DNA from: Haliscomenobacteraceae bacterium
Lineage (GTDB): Bacteria; Bacteroidota; Bacteroidia; Chitinophagales; Saprospiraceae
Reading direction: 5' to 3'
Assembly (NCBI GenBank): GCA_947501115.1
Contig: CANMVX010000022.1
Span: forward strand, 1 to 63,945
DNA: 63,945 nt
Shown here: piece after piece, positions 44,798 to 55,900 of the stretch
Numbering within the stretch: position 1 is the stretch's first letter
How the letters are laid out: every line of letters begins with the position of its first letter
Translations under genes and position numbers: made by a program
The notes under the pieces: model-generated
Database searches by the model: none
Told to the model about the DNA's origin: nothing
The model's input: only the letters and a program-made list of their open reading frames with translations

Positions 44798-47404
44798 ATG
44801 AAACATCCCTTTTTTGCCATCTTCACTGTGTTGATTGCTTTTTCTTCCACTAACGTATTTAGTCAATCACCATCAGACGATTTGATTATTCGTTATGACC
44901 AACCTGCAAAACGTTGGAATGAAGCCATACCGATGGGCAATGGTTTTATGGGGGCAATGGTCTTTGGCGATGTTATTCGGGAAAGGATTCAGTTGAATGA
45001 GGGTACCTTGTATTCAGGTGATCCACTAAAAACATTTGATAATATAAAGGTGGGTAAATATTTAGATTCAGTAACCCAACTCATCGATGAGCAAAAATTT
45101 ATTGACGCTCAAAAAATTATAAGTAAGGAATGGCTGGGAAGGAATCATCAGATGTTTCAACCTATGGCTGACTTATGGATGGACTTTAAACGTGATTCCC
45201 AACAAGTAAAGGATTATAGCCGAACCTTGAATCTTGCTGATGCCTCGGTAGTCACACAGTATAAAGTAGGTGATAACAGATTTAAACACACTTATTTTGC
45301 CAGTTACCCAGATCATATCATGGTCTTTAGATTGGAAGCATTGGATGAGGAGCTGTTACACTGCAGACTTTACCTTTCCACGCCTCATAAACCCACTGAA
45401 ACACTATCTTTAAAGGATAATTTTCTTCGTTTGGAAGGAAAAGCGCCCTCCTTTGCCTTGCGAAGGGAATTTTCCATGGTTGAAAGCATAAATGACCAGT
45501 ACAAATATCCGGAGGTATATGACGAATTTGGAAATCTTCGACCCAATGCCAATAGAATTTTATATGACCTGAGAGAATCAGGGGAAGGTTTGTCCTTTGA
45601 AGTGAGGCTTGAAGTCAGAAACGTGGGTGGGACAGTTAATTATCATGAGGATCATATTCAAGTGGACAATGCGAAGGACATCATAGTTATTCTCTCTGCT
45701 ACGACTAATTTCAATGGATTTGATAAAAGTCCCGCTATTCATGGGCTGAATATGGACTCTATTTTACATCTGTATTTTTCAAAAGTTAAAAATGTTTCAT
45801 TCGATTCGCTGAAAAGCAGACAGGAAAGGGATTATAAGTCCTTATTTCATAGAGTGTCTTTAAATCTGGCTGCAAAGACTAAACAATCTTTACTTCCAAC
45901 GGACAAAAGAGTTGAACTTTTTTCAAATGGTAAAGATCCTTCCTTTGTTTCGTTGTATTTTCAATTTGGAAGATATCTTATGATTTCAGGATCCAGACCG
46001 GGCGGCCAACCTCTAAATTTACAAGGTATCTGGAACGAATTAATGGTTCCTCCCTGGAATGGTGCCTATACGATCAATATTAATGCCCAAATGAATTATT
46101 GGCCTGCCGAATTAACTAATTTATCAGAATGCCATGAACCATTTTTTACAGCCATTAAAGAGTTAGCTGGCAATGGGGAGAAAACGGCAAAAAATATGTA
46201 CGATGCCAAAGGTTGGGTAGCACATCACAATATGGATATCTGGCGACATGCCGAGCCTGTTGATAAATGTAATTGTTCCTTTTGGCCCATGGCAGCGGGT
46301 TGGTTAACCAGTCATCTTTGGGAAAGATACCTTTTTTCTGGGGATTTAATTTTTCTACGTAATGAAGTTTTTCCGCTTTTAAAAGGAGCCACTTTATTTT
46401 ATAATGATTGGCTTTTTAAAAATAAGACGGGGAATTGGGTGACACCTGTCGGGCATTCTCCGGAACATGATTTTATTTATGATGGTAATAAAAGAGCTAC
46501 TTTTAGTCAAGGTCCAACCATGGATATGGCTATTGTAAGAGAAACGCTGGACAGATATTTACAGGCTTGTCGTGTGTTGAAAATAGCTGACGATATAAAG
46601 GTTAAGGATAAATTAAATGATCTGTTGCCTTATCAAATCGGCCAATATGGCCAGCTCCAGGAATGGCAAATTGACTTTCAAGACAGTGAGGTGCAACACA
46701 GACATTTTTCACATCTGTATCCTATGTATCCAGGGGATCAAATAAATGAGAAACATACACCTGAGTTGATGTCAGCGGTAAAAAAAGTGTTGGATAGGAG
46801 AGGGGATGAGGCCACAGGTTGGTCTATGGGCTGGAAAGTGAATATATGGGCTCGTTTAAAAGACGGAGATAAGGCGTTAAACATTTTATCTAATTTGTTT
46901 AAACTAGTAAGAGTGGATGGTGCCAATATGAGCGGGGGAGGTACTTATCCCAATCTCTTTGATGCTCATCCTCCTTTTCAAATCGATGGGAATTTTGGAG
47001 CTACCGCCGGAATAGCTGAAATGCTGGTTCAAAGTCATGAAGGTGAAATACATCTTCTGCCTGCTTTGCCCACTGAATGGCATACTGGTAAAGTAACGGG
47101 TCTGAAAGCCAGGGGTGGTGTAACGGTGGATATGGAATGGGAAAATGGTAAACTAAAAATGGCAAAAATTCATAGCACATTGGGCGGATTATTAAAAATC
47201 AGAACCAATGAGCAAGTTATATGTGCTGATGAGGCTGAAAACACGGTGGGTGTGGATTCAAATCCTTTATTTCAATGGGTTAATTCTGGTTTACCAATCA
47301 TTCATAAGCCATCAGCAACCTCAATCTGGCAAGGTAAAACGTCGTTTAATACGACGTTGAATACTAAACCAGGTGGTAAATACCTTATTTCTAATGAGAA
47401 GTAG
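44798..47404 (+). CDS. Secreted GH95 alpha-L-fucosidase/galactosidase
   Basis: An 868-residue secreted enzyme with a signal peptide (to about residue 22, TNVFSQ). Typical GH95 opening: [19 protein letters not shown] and [14 protein letters not shown]. Catalytic residues match B. bifidum AfcA: N427 and N429 in [11 protein letters not shown]556 in GHSPEHDF and D730 in [12 protein letters not shown]. It probably cleaves 1,2-linked alpha-L-fucose or, as some members do, alpha-L-galactose. Three bp after GH27, which suggests joint action on a galactose- and fucose-decorated glycan. No SusCD pair is next to it. Confidence 0.93.
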   Translation: MKHPFFAIFTVLIAFSSTNVFSQSPSDDLIIRYDQPAKRWNEAIPMGNGFMGAMVFGDVIRERIQLNEGTLYSGDPLKTFDNIKVGKYLDSVTQLIDEQKFIDAQKIISKEWLGRNHQMFQPMADLWMDFKRDSQQVKDYSRTLNLADASVVTQYKVGDNRFKHTYFASYPDHIMVFRLEALDEELLHCRLYLSTPHKPTETLSLKDNFLRLEGKAPSFALRREFSMVESINDQYKYPEVYDEFGNLRPNANRILYDLRESGEGLSFEVRLEVRNVGGTVNYHEDHIQVDNAKDIIVILSATTNFNGFDKSPAIHGLNMDSILHLYFSKVKNVSFDSLKSRQERDYKSLFHRVSLNLAAKTKQSLLPTDKRVELFSNGKDPSFVSLYFQFGRYLMISGSRPGGQPLNLQGIWNELMVPPWNGAYTININAQMNYWPAELTNLSECHEPFFTAIKELAGNGEKTAKNMYDAKGWVAHHNMDIWRHAEPVDKCNCSFWPMAAGWLTSHLWERYLFSGDLIFLRNEVFPLLKGATLFYNDWLFKNKTGNWVTPVGHSPEHDFIYDGNKRATFSQGPTMDMAIVRETLDRYLQACRVLKIADDIKVKDKLNDLLPYQIGQYGQLQEWQIDFQDSEVQHRHFSHLYPMYPGDQINEKHTPELMSAVKKVLDRRGDEATGWSMGWKVNIWARLKDGDKALNILSNLFKLVRVDGANMSGGGTYPNLFDAHPPFQIDGNFGATAGIAEMLVQSHEGEIHLLPALPTEWHTGKVTGLKARGGVTVDMEWENGKLKMAKIHSTLGGLLKIRTNEQVICADEAENTVGVDSNPLFQWVNSGLPIIHKPSATSIWQGKTSFNTTLNTKPGGKYLISNEK

Positions 47405-47405
47405 G

Positions 47406-48182
47406 TTATTTTGAATTAGTTTTTAAATATTCCGAAACCCGGATTGGTTGGTCGGTATTTATGAAATCAATGCCAAGTTCAGGTAGCATTTTCCAAGCCT
47501 CTGGAGTGTCAGGCGTTGCCCAAAAACGGAAAGGGACCTTATATTTATGAACAGATTGTGTTATTTTCAACACTTTTTCTTTTTCCGCAGTTGGTATGGT
47601 ATCTTTCCCATTCCATCTGACAAACTTGTAAAATGGAAGGGAGACCATACCAATTTTCTCAAAAGAAATTTTATCCAAATCATCTATGGATTGGTGATCA
47701 AAAAATAAATACGGTGGGCTGTTATTATAATCTGAGGCAGGAGGCCTGTTCCCAGAAATTATGATTTTCACCCCTTTTCCCGTTTCAGGCTGGTAAAGGA
47801 ATTCCTTGTAAGTTTCACATTTTTTAATAATTAACGCAAGAGTAGCGTTGGCCTCCGTTTTACAATCTACCAATAGTTGTAATGACGGGTGCAAAGAAAA
47901 GGACATGGTAGAACTTAGCCTTAAAGGTTCCAGATACATATTTTCAAAGGTCCTGTTCGATGTAATAGATTCCTTTTCATGCGCTACAAACAATGTGTCT
48001 CTCAGAAGGATGACATCTACTTCAATGGACATGGCTTTGGCTGATGCAGCTTCCCAAAAAGGAAGATGTCGCAAATAATCGTTGTGGCTATGTATTCGAA
48101 ATTCCTGTCCATTGGTCTCAAGAAATAAAAAAGTGAGAATAATGGACCATAAAAGTGGACGAATATGTATTGAAAACATCAT
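47406..48182 (-). CDS. Secreted GDPD/PI-PLC-like phosphodiesterase
   Basis: A 258-residue protein with a signal peptide (to about residue 25). It has the GDPD/PI-PLC superfamily pattern: IHSHNDYLRHLPFWEA (catalytic His pair region), SIEVDVILLRDTLFVAHEKE (acidic metal ligands and second His), and a late PFRFWATPDTPEAWKML and GIDFINTDQP. It may hydrolyse glycerophosphodiesters or a related lipid head group. Overlaps none but ends 1 bp from the GH95 stop in tail-to-tail layout. Confidence 0.78.
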   Translation of the reverse strand: MMFSIHIRPLLWSIILTFLFLETNGQEFRIHSHNDYLRHLPFWEAASAKAMSIEVDVILLRDTLFVAHEKESITSNRTFENMYLEPLRLSSTMSFSLHPSLQLLVDCKTEANATLALIIKKCETYKEFLYQPETGKGVKIIISGNRPPASDYNNSPPYLFFDHQSIDDLDKISFEKIGMVSLPFYKFVRWNGKDTIPTAEKEKVLKITQSVHKYKVPFRFWATPDTPEAWKMLPELGIDFINTDQPIRVSEYLKTNSK

Positions 48183-48186
48183 TTTT

Positions 48187-48981
48187 TTAATTTTTCAGAG
48201 TTAAAATCTGTCTTTTTTGTAAATCGTACTGCTCTCCTTTTTTTAGGAGATAAAAAGGGTTTTCGGTACTTTTATCATACATAAGAACATAACTATCGCC
48301 AATGACCCTGAATGTATCCTTTTTAACGACAATAGCTGTGTTTTCGTCCAAACCAATACCCAAATAGGAGGGGTATTTTTCTAACACTTTTGGCAAATCA
48401 AAAGGCCTGTTTCTTGCTAAAACATGTTGGTCAATGACGACATTTTTTAAAAAGGCAAAACCCTTTTCATGGTCGCCCATAAGGATGGTATTATTTTTCG
48501 TATCTCCTCTAATCAGGTAATCACCTTGTATGGACGCTCCGGCAGAAGTACCGGCAATGACACCATTATTTTTCAGAACCTCCCAAAATGCTTTTTCCGA
48601 GGCAGTACCGGTATAAGAATCAACCAATCTCCATTGTCTGCCTCCGGTAAACCAAATTCCTTTAGCATTCTTAATTGGATTTACAAAACTATCTGTATTG
48701 GCCACTAACTTATCGTAAGTATGCCAAACCTTTACATTTTTGGCCCCTAATTTTCTTAAAAAATCACCTTCACTTTCTGTGTAGTTTGGTTGTCCCAAAG
48801 CGGTTGGTATGACTAAAATGGGTGCCTCCTTGCCCCCTGAGGCTTCAATGAAAGCCAATAGAATAGTATCAGATAATTTCCCACCTCCCACTATGATTAG
48901 GGTGCCATTTTCAGGCCCTACGATTTGTCCATTCAATTTAAGGGATAGAAAAAGTAAGAGTAAAAAGATGTTTTTGCCCAT
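48187..48981 (-). CDS. Secreted cyanophycinase-like S51 peptidase
   Basis: A 264-residue S51-family serine peptidase. Catalytic Ser146 is in IAGTSAGASIQGD; nearby IWFTGGRQWRLVDSY and the later DQHVLARNRPFDL (His) belong to the family. A signal peptide (MGKNIFLLLLFLSLKLNG) suggests export. Cyanophycinases cleave the storage polymer cyanophycin or related beta-Asp dipeptides; no cyanophycin synthetase is in this window. It precedes the GDPD-like gene by 4 bp, a likely pair. Confidence 0.85.
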   Translation of the reverse strand: MGKNIFLLLLFLSLKLNGQIVGPENGTLIIVGGGKLSDTILLAFIEASGGKEAPILVIPTALGQPNYTESEGDFLRKLGAKNVKVWHTYDKLVANTDSFVNPIKNAKGIWFTGGRQWRLVDSYTGTASEKAFWEVLKNNGVIAGTSAGASIQGDYLIRGDTKNNTILMGDHEKGFAFLKNVVIDQHVLARNRPFDLPKVLEKYPSYLGIGLDENTAIVVKKDTFRVIGDSYVLMYDKSTENPFYLLKKGEQYDLQKRQILTLKN

Positions 48982-49135
48982 TTTTTTAATTCTTTAAAGC
49001 GAATATAATCAAATAAAAAGCTAACTTTAATAACATTGTATTTAATCCATGTTTTTTTACCATTTCATACGGAACATTTTCCCAGACAAATGACATAATT
49101 GATTGTATTTCTCATTCATTCATTATTAAATCAAT

Positions 49136-50413
49136 ATGTCTATGAAATCTTTTAAAAATGCTTTTTGCAAAAACAGTCAGTTTGGATTAGTTTTTAGCCT
49201 GTTTTTATTCCTTTTTTCCAGTTTCATTGGAAAAGCAGAAGGTGAATTTGTATTGACCAATGATCAACTACAACGATTATTAGGCCCAACACTTACTTCC
49301 ACATCAGTAGAATTAAGTGCTACCAGTGGTGCCATTCAAATCAGACTCCCCAATGGTCAATTTATTTCCCGACCTATTTCAGTCCCTCCATTTGAAGTGA
49401 GTGGTATAACCTGTACCTTAAGACCCATTCGTAATTCGGGAACGCCAACACTTGTTTACAGAGATGGTTACTTTCGTTTTTCCATCATGCTCAGGCCGGT
49501 GGTAGGTAGGACTATTTTAGTAACAAATGGCTTGTGGCCTAATATTACAGCCACAGGTATTCAAGTGGACATTAGCTTTCGACTTAAACTTGAAAATGGG
49601 ATTCCTGTAGTGGATGCTATGACAACTTCTGTAACAGGCGACATCGATTTGACTGGCATTTTTAGTCCATTAAGTCCTGTAATGCGTCCAAGGATTCAAC
49701 AGGAGATGGCAAGTCGGATTGAGAGAGAGATTAAACCTCAACTTAATTTGGTTTTGGCTATCGTTCTTCCTGCGCACATAGCGCAAGCTACAGGTTATGG
49801 TGCGTCCTTATTATTTAGTGGAGCCATTTCACATGAAAGGGACAGAATTCTTTTTACCATAACTGGCAGAAATCAAACACCTCCTCGTCCAACAATTGTT
49901 CTTACTGGTATTGACCCTTCACAGGTAAATCCAAATATACTGCAATTGGCAGCAACCTGGCCCATACCCGTTAGAACCTCTACGAAAGCTGATGCTTCTT
50001 CCTTTGCTCCTGCTCAACTAAAAGAAAATGTGGGCACTCCTTTAGGTTCTGTAGCGCAAAATAATGATTGGAGTTTTAAGGTAGATAAAATGGATTACTC
50101 AGATAAAACAGGATTAGGATTCGCGGTAAGTGTTCAAATCTTGAATGGTTCAAAATTGAAAAGATCATTGAGTGAAACAGGATTCACCAATAATCCCACT
50201 TTCTTAGATGCAAATGGAAATCCAGCCCCATTGGTTGATGCCCAAAAGGCAGGTATGAATTTCTTTGGATATACTTTCGCGCCTGGTCAATCAGCCACTC
50301 TGGTATTGTATTTTAATTATCAAAGCGGTGCTAACCCTAAAAATGTGGCTCCTGATTTATTGACTTTGGTTAATAAGATGTCCGGATTTTCTGTTAATCT
50401 GAGATTAAAATAA
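49136..50413 (+). CDS. Secreted protein of unknown function
   Basis: A 425-residue exported protein (signal ending about residue 35, FIGKAEGE). Residues about 36-230 contain a beta-rich unit with repeated IPLPV-like strands (TSTSVELSATSGAIQIRLP); a block DLTGIFSPLSPVMRPRIQQE then a helix EMASRIEREIKPQLNLVLA. The C-terminal half (VQILNGSKLKRSLSETGF onwards) is beta-rich. I do not recognise a named family. It is 88 bp upstream of the MoxR-like ATPase, with an inverted repeat between them. Confidence 0.7.
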   Translation: MSMKSFKNAFCKNSQFGLVFSLFLFLFSSFIGKAEGEFVLTNDQLQRLLGPTLTSTSVELSATSGAIQIRLPNGQFISRPISVPPFEVSGITCTLRPIRNSGTPTLVYRDGYFRFSIMLRPVVGRTILVTNGLWPNITATGIQVDISFRLKLENGIPVVDAMTTSVTGDIDLTGIFSPLSPVMRPRIQQEMASRIEREIKPQLNLVLAIVLPAHIAQATGYGASLLFSGAISHERDRILFTITGRNQTPPRPTIVLTGIDPSQVNPNILQLAATWPIPVRTSTKADASSFAPAQLKENVGTPLGSVAQNNDWSFKVDKMDYSDKTGLGFAVSVQILNGSKLKRSLSETGFTNNPTFLDANGNPAPLVDAQKAGMNFFGYTFAPGQSATLVLYFNYQSGANPKNVAPDLLTLVNKMSGFSVNLRLK

Positions 50414-50436
50414 ACAGGTTGTAAAAGTAGATTAAT

Positions 50437-50508
50437 CCCTCATGTTTTACCTTTAGATAAACAAATTTCATTTTTCAATGTTTCCTAAAAAAATGTAAAA
50501 CATGAGGG
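50437..50508 (+). promoter_or_regulatory. 14-bp perfect inverted repeat spanning the start codon of the MoxR-like gene
   Basis: CCCTCATGTTTTAC at 50437-50450 pairs exactly with GTAAAACATGAGGG at 50495-50508; the loop is 44 nt. The right arm contains the ATG of the ATPase gene (50502-50504). In RNA this would hide the start codon; in DNA it could be a two-site operator. Confidence 0.6.
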
Positions 50509-51944
50509 CTTCCACATTAGGGCAATTAAAATCGACAGGGTATCAACCTATTTCTATAAAAGATGAATTACGCAGAAATCTTAGATCAAGGTTGCAAAAG
50601 GGTGAACCTATCCTTGCTGGAATCCTTGGTTTTGAAAATACGGTAATTCCAGATTTGGAAAGAGCTATTCTTTCCAGACACCATGTCTTGTTCCTCGGAT
50701 TAAGAGGACAAGCCAAAACCAGAATGGCGCGTTTGTTAGTAAATTTGTTAGATGAATATATTCCTATCGTTGCAGGAAGTGAATTAAATGACGATCCAAT
50801 GCAACCGCTTTCCAGATTTGCCAGAGATCTGGTAGCTGAAATGGGAGATGAAACGCCTGTAACCTGGCTTCACAGAAGCGACCGATATGTCGAAAAATTA
50901 GCTACCCCCGACGTTAGTATTGCCGATTTAATAGGAGATGTTGATCCAATAAAAGCTGCCACTTTAAAATTGCCTTATGCTGATGAAAGAGTCATTCATT
51001 TTGGCCTTATTCCTCGTTCTCATCGCTGTATATTTGTTATCAATGAATTACCCGATTTGCAGCCAAGAATTCAGGTAGCTTTATTCAATATTTTACAAGA
51101 GGGAGATATACAAATCAGAGGTTTTAAATTGAGACTCCCTCTGGATATTTCCTTCGTTTTTACCGCTAATCCGGAAGATTACACTAATAGAGGAAGTATA
51201 ATTACCCCGCTAAAAGATAGGATTCAAAGCCAGATTTTAACCCACTATCCTAAAACGATTGACATAGCCCGGCAGATAACTTTAGCGGAAGCTAAAATTG
51301 CTCCGGAAATGGAAAATGTTGTCAAAGTACCTGATATTTTATCCTATTTATTGGAGGATATTGCTTTTCAAGCGCGAGAAAGTGAATTTGTAGATGCAAA
51401 AAGTGGTGTTTCAGCGCGTTTATCTATCAGTGCTTATGAAAATCTGGTAAGTACCGTCGAAAGAAGATTATTGTTAAATAAAGAATCAACCGGCATTGCA
51501 AGAATAAGTGATTTCTGGGGAATTATTCCCGCTATTACAGGGAAAATTGAACTCGTTTATGAAGGGGAACAGGAAGGTCCTCAAGCTGTGGCTATGGCGC
51601 TTTTTGGGAAGGCTATAAAAAATTATTTCCTGAAACTTTTCCCGAATCCCGATGCGCTCTCTAAAGGGAATGAAAGAGATCCTTACGGAACGCTAAAAGC
51701 CTATTTTTCAGATGCAAATGTTCTTGAGTTGCCTTTAGATTTATCAGAAAATGAATATTTAAAACGATTGGAAAAAGTGGCAGGTCTGAAAAAACTGGCT
51801 GAAAAATATGCAGGCACTGAAAAAGAAAATACCCTTATTTTGATGGAACTGATTATTCATGCGCTCGTAGAGTTTAATATGCTTTCAAGGGATCCTTTAG
51901 AAAATGGAATATCTTTCAAAGATCCACTGTCAGATGTTTTTTAA
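50502..51944 (+). CDS. MoxR/ChlI-like AAA+ ATPase
   Basis: A 480-residue AAA+ protein of the magnesium chelatase-like family. Walker A is GLRGQAKT (66-73), Walker B is CIFVINELPDL with N181-E182 in place of the usual DE, and sensor/arginine features are in FVFTANPEDYTNRG and SIITPLKDRIQS. Family members usually start MxxxTLGxLKxSGY, as here, which supports the ATG at 50502. Such ATPases often remodel a target with a VWA-domain partner protein; none follows here. An unknown secreted protein precedes it. Confidence 0.85.
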   Translation: MRASTLGQLKSTGYQPISIKDELRRNLRSRLQKGEPILAGILGFENTVIPDLERAILSRHHVLFLGLRGQAKTRMARLLVNLLDEYIPIVAGSELNDDPMQPLSRFARDLVAEMGDETPVTWLHRSDRYVEKLATPDVSIADLIGDVDPIKAATLKLPYADERVIHFGLIPRSHRCIFVINELPDLQPRIQVALFNILQEGDIQIRGFKLRLPLDISFVFTANPEDYTNRGSIITPLKDRIQSQILTHYPKTIDIARQITLAEAKIAPEMENVVKVPDILSYLLEDIAFQARESEFVDAKSGVSARLSISAYENLVSTVERRLLLNKESTGIARISDFWGIIPAITGKIELVYEGEQEGPQAVAMALFGKAIKNYFLKLFPNPDALSKGNERDPYGTLKAYFSDANVLELPLDLSENEYLKRLEKVAGLKKLAEKYAGTEKENTLILMELIIHALVEFNMLSRDPLENGISFKDPLSDVF

Positions 51945-51982
51945 GCAATAAATTATTGTTATATTGATTAAAAATTTTGAAC

Positions 51983-52888
51983 ATGAATCATTTTGCTCGT
52001 TGTCTATTTTTAATCAATATACTTTTTGCCCATTTTTCCTTTGGACAAATAATAGATGATGCTTCTATCGTAAAAAATGGAGCGAAACTTATTAAAATTG
52101 GAAGTGGCTTCATTTTTACTGAGGGCCCGGCCGTCGATAAAATGGGGAATGTCTTTTTCACAGACCAACCAAATAATACTATTGTGAAATGGTCTGCCAA
52201 CTCAGGTCAATTAAATATTTTTTCTGATAATTCAGGTAGAGCTAATGGTCTCTATTTTGATAGTAACGGAAATTTACTGGCCTGCGCCGATATGGATAAT
52301 CAGATCTGGTCTTTCTCTCCCGATGGGAAACATAAAGTGCTGCTCGATTTGTATGATGGAAAAAAATTGAACGGTCCTAATGATTTATGGGTTCATCCAA
52401 ATGGCGGTATTTTCTTCACAGATCCCCTCTATAAAAGAAATTACTGGACAAGGAATCCTGACAGACAACAAGATGGAGAACATGTTTATTTCATGTCCCA
52501 GGATGGAAAAAAGGTTGAAAGAGTTGAAACTACCCTCGTAAAACCTAATGGCATTGTTGGTTCAGCCAATGGTAAGTTACTTTATGTGGCTGACATTGGA
52601 GGAAAAAAAACCTATTCCTACCGCATCAACAAAAACAATCAATTGATTGATAAAAAATTATTTGCGGAAATGGGGTCTGATGGCATGACCCTGGACCAAA
52701 AAGGAAATGTTTATTTGACAGGGAATGGCGTGACTGTTTTCAACAAAAAAGGGGTCAAAATCGCTCATATTCCTGTAACTGCCAGATGGACTGCCAATGT
52801 TTGTTTTGGTGGTTCTGATAAATCTACCCTGTTTATAACCGCAATGGATGGACTTTACACGTTAGACATGAACGTTAAAGGATTGTAA
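51983..52888 (+). CDS. Secreted SMP-30/gluconolactonase-family protein
   Basis: A 301-residue beta-propeller hydrolase with a signal peptide (to about residue 20, HFSFGQ). Typical SMP-30/LRE sequences include FIFTEGPAVDKMGNVFFTD (metal-ligand Glu), SGRANGLYFDSNG, LNGPNDLWVHPNGGIFFTD (Asn/Asp) and GSDGMTLDQKGNVY. It may hydrolyse a sugar lactone, which would fit an oxidoreductase making lactones, but the GMC enzyme is far away in this window. The ATG at 51983 is used. Confidence 0.85.
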   Translation: MNHFARCLFLINILFAHFSFGQIIDDASIVKNGAKLIKIGSGFIFTEGPAVDKMGNVFFTDQPNNTIVKWSANSGQLNIFSDNSGRANGLYFDSNGNLLACADMDNQIWSFSPDGKHKVLLDLYDGKKLNGPNDLWVHPNGGIFFTDPLYKRNYWTRNPDRQQDGEHVYFMSQDGKKVERVETTLVKPNGIVGSANGKLLYVADIGGKKTYSYRINKNNQLIDKKLFAEMGSDGMTLDQKGNVYLTGNGVTVFNKKGVKIAHIPVTARWTANVCFGGSDKSTLFITAMDGLYTLDMNVKGL

Positions 52889-52921
52889 ACCTTTTTCTTT
52901 TAGCCAATATATCCAACGATA

Positions 52922-55900
52922 ATGAATAAAATTTTATATTTCCTTATTCCTATTGGAATGGCTTGGGCTCTGTTATCTAATTCGGGTGGAGCAGCTGCCG
53001 TTCAAAATGTGGATAGGACGAGTTCCCCTCTTGGTGTGGGAAGTTGTGGTTCTTGCCACAGTGGGGGCAATTATTCTCCTGTCATTTCTGTTGAATTATT
53101 AGATAATAATACGGTGGTTAGTAAATATTCGCCAGGTAAATTATATCAGGTTAAAGTTTCCATAGCAGCGGGAAATAATCCCCGTGGATATGGTTTTCAA
53201 TTGGTTTCTCTTTCAGGAAATAATAATATACAAGGTGGAAATTTTGGAAATGCACCGGCTGGTTTCAATAAAATAAATCTTGACAACAGGGTATATGTAG
53301 AACATTCCTCCACCCGGTCTTCTGGTTCATTTGTTATTCCATGGACAGCACCTGCGGTAGGAACGGGTAGTGTTAGGTTTTATAGTGCGGGTGTGGCAGT
53401 AAATGGTAGTGGTGGATCAGGAGGTGATTCACATGTTCAGGCTGCCCTTCCTGTGACCATCGCCGAAGATTTGGCTACCTTAACAGTTTCAAATGCCTCC
53501 ATCAGCTTTACGGCATCTGGTGGGTCGCAAAATGTCGATATTACCTCAAATACAACTTGGACGGCATCAGAATCTTTGGCTTATCTTTCCGTAAGCCCAA
53601 CCTCAGGCACAAATAATGGGACAATTACTATTAAATGTGACCCAAATACTAGCACCGTTGCAAGAACAGGTAGCATTACTATTGCTGGTATTGGTGCAGC
53701 AAGTAAAACGATAGCGTTTACTCAGGCTGGTTTGGCGCCCGTATTAAATGTAACACCTGATTCTTTGGTATTTCAAGATACTGGAGGAATTCAACAGATT
53801 TCCATTGAATCAAATATGACCTGGACTTTATCGGAGTCTCTTACTTTTGTGTCGTTGTCAGCAACATCAGGGTCAAACAATAGGATAATAGATGTTATTT
53901 GTCAACCAAATACATCTGCAATAAAAAGAACGGGTACAATAACGCTATCTGGCACAGGAGTGTCACCCAAAACAATAAGAATTTCTCAAAATGCAGCGGC
54001 TCCTACGCTATCTGTTGCTCCCAAAGAATTAGCTTTTGATCAGTCAGGGGGTAATAAAACACTCTCCATTTCTTCAAATACCAGTTGGTCTGTCATCGAA
54101 TCTTTGTCTTATGTATCTGTAAGCCAAACAACGGGCACCAATAACGCGAGCATAACGTTAACCTGTCAACCGAATAGTGCTACTGTGTCCAGATCTGGAA
54201 TAGTTAAAATAGCCTCTCCAGGTTTAGACACGCAAGTAATTAATATTTCACAGATAGGCGCTACAACTTTATTGAATGTATCACCAGCCGCCATGACCTT
54301 CAATGCATCCGGGGGTTCCCAAAAAGGGACTATCACGTCCAACACAAACTGGACAGTTCAAGAAAACCTAAGTTTTATTAAAGTGGATTCCCTTTCAGGT
54401 TTGAATAACGGGGGTATAAATGTAGTCTGTGATTCGAATTATTCGGCGGTAACCAGGACAGGTTTGTTAACCATTTTGGGTGTTGGGGCAGTGTCCAAAA
54501 CCATAAATATTTCTCAAACAGGGGTTTCAGGATTCATGAATATTTCCCCCACGTCCCTGGATTTTAATGCAGCTGGTGGGAAACAATTCTTTTTGGTTAA
54601 CTCCAATACCAATTGGACGGTAACGGAGGCGCTCACTCATATTTCCTTAAACAAAACGACAGGAAGTTTTACAGATACAGTTTGGGTTACTTGCACCCCC
54701 AATACCACAACCATAAGCAGGACGGGTTTAATAACTATATCAGGCGTTGGAGTTCAGACAATAACGTTGGCTGTGAATCAAATAGGTGAACAACCCAGAT
54801 TATCTGTCAATCCAACCAATCTGTCATTTACATCAACAGCGGGTACTAAAACCATTACCATAACGTCGAATATCCCATGGACTATCACTGATTCAGTCAC
54901 CTATTTATCATCCAATGTTACTACCGGCTCAAATAACGCCACGGTCACCATTTCCTGTACCGCCAATCCTTCTGCATTGGTTCGAAATACTACCTTACTT
55001 ATAGCTGGCTCCGGGGTTTCTCCTATTTCTATTCCTATTTCTCAAACTGGAGCGTTGGCGGCGATGACATTGAGTCCATTAAGTTTACTTTTTCCTGCAA
55101 ATGGGGGTGAGAAGACATTTAATATTACGTCAAATACAAGCTGGAGCATCACAGATACTTTTCCGCACCTTTCTTTTTTTCCACAAAGTGGATTGAATAA
55201 TGGGACAGTTAAAGTGGTATGTGATAGTAATCTGGCTACTTCTCTTCGGTCTTTTTTAGTTCCTGTAGCTGGATTTGGTTTGACTGCCAGGACAATAACC
55301 ATATCGCAAAGTGGGGCAGATGAAATCTTTAATGCTTCACCTAATGTACTTAGTTTTACTTCAACTGGTGGGGAGAAAACGTTTAATATTTTTTCAAATA
55401 CTAGCTGGGCTTTATCAGAATCAAGTAGCTTTATTTCTGTTAATCCATCGTTTGGTGATTTGAATAAAAGTATTACCGTTATATGTGATCCCAATATTTC
55501 AGCCATAACCAGAAAGGGAAAAATAACCTTTACTGGAAAAAGCGATGCGTCCATCTCTATTGATATTGTGCAAACGGGGGTTGCCCCCTTGTTTAAAGTT
55601 CTTTCCGATTCCATTATTCTCGATTCTTCTGCTACACAATCATCTGTTAAAATTGAGAGTAATACCCAATGGTCACTGACTAAAGATGTTGATTGGTTAA
55701 GTATTAATACATTTTCAGGGTCAGGGAATTATAGCGTTTTACTTTCCGTTGCTGAAAATTCGGTGATGCAGGAACGCACTGGTCGTTTACAAATTAAAAG
55801 TGCCCAGACCGATTCGGTAAAAACAGTACTTGTGCGTCAAAAAGGTAGAAAATTACAACTACCTTCTATCTGGCAGGTAAAACCAACAAATTTAGTTCAT

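Noticed and set aside
48982-49135. 7-bp inverted repeat ATTGATT/AATCAAT in the gap before the secreted unknown gene
   Set aside because: Short, AT-only and with a long loop; such pairs are expected by chance in this DNA.
55042-55614. 190-codon minus-strand frame inside the BACON protein gene
   Set aside because: It is the antisense of a beta-repeat region; the plus-strand frame has signal peptide, domains and sorting signal.
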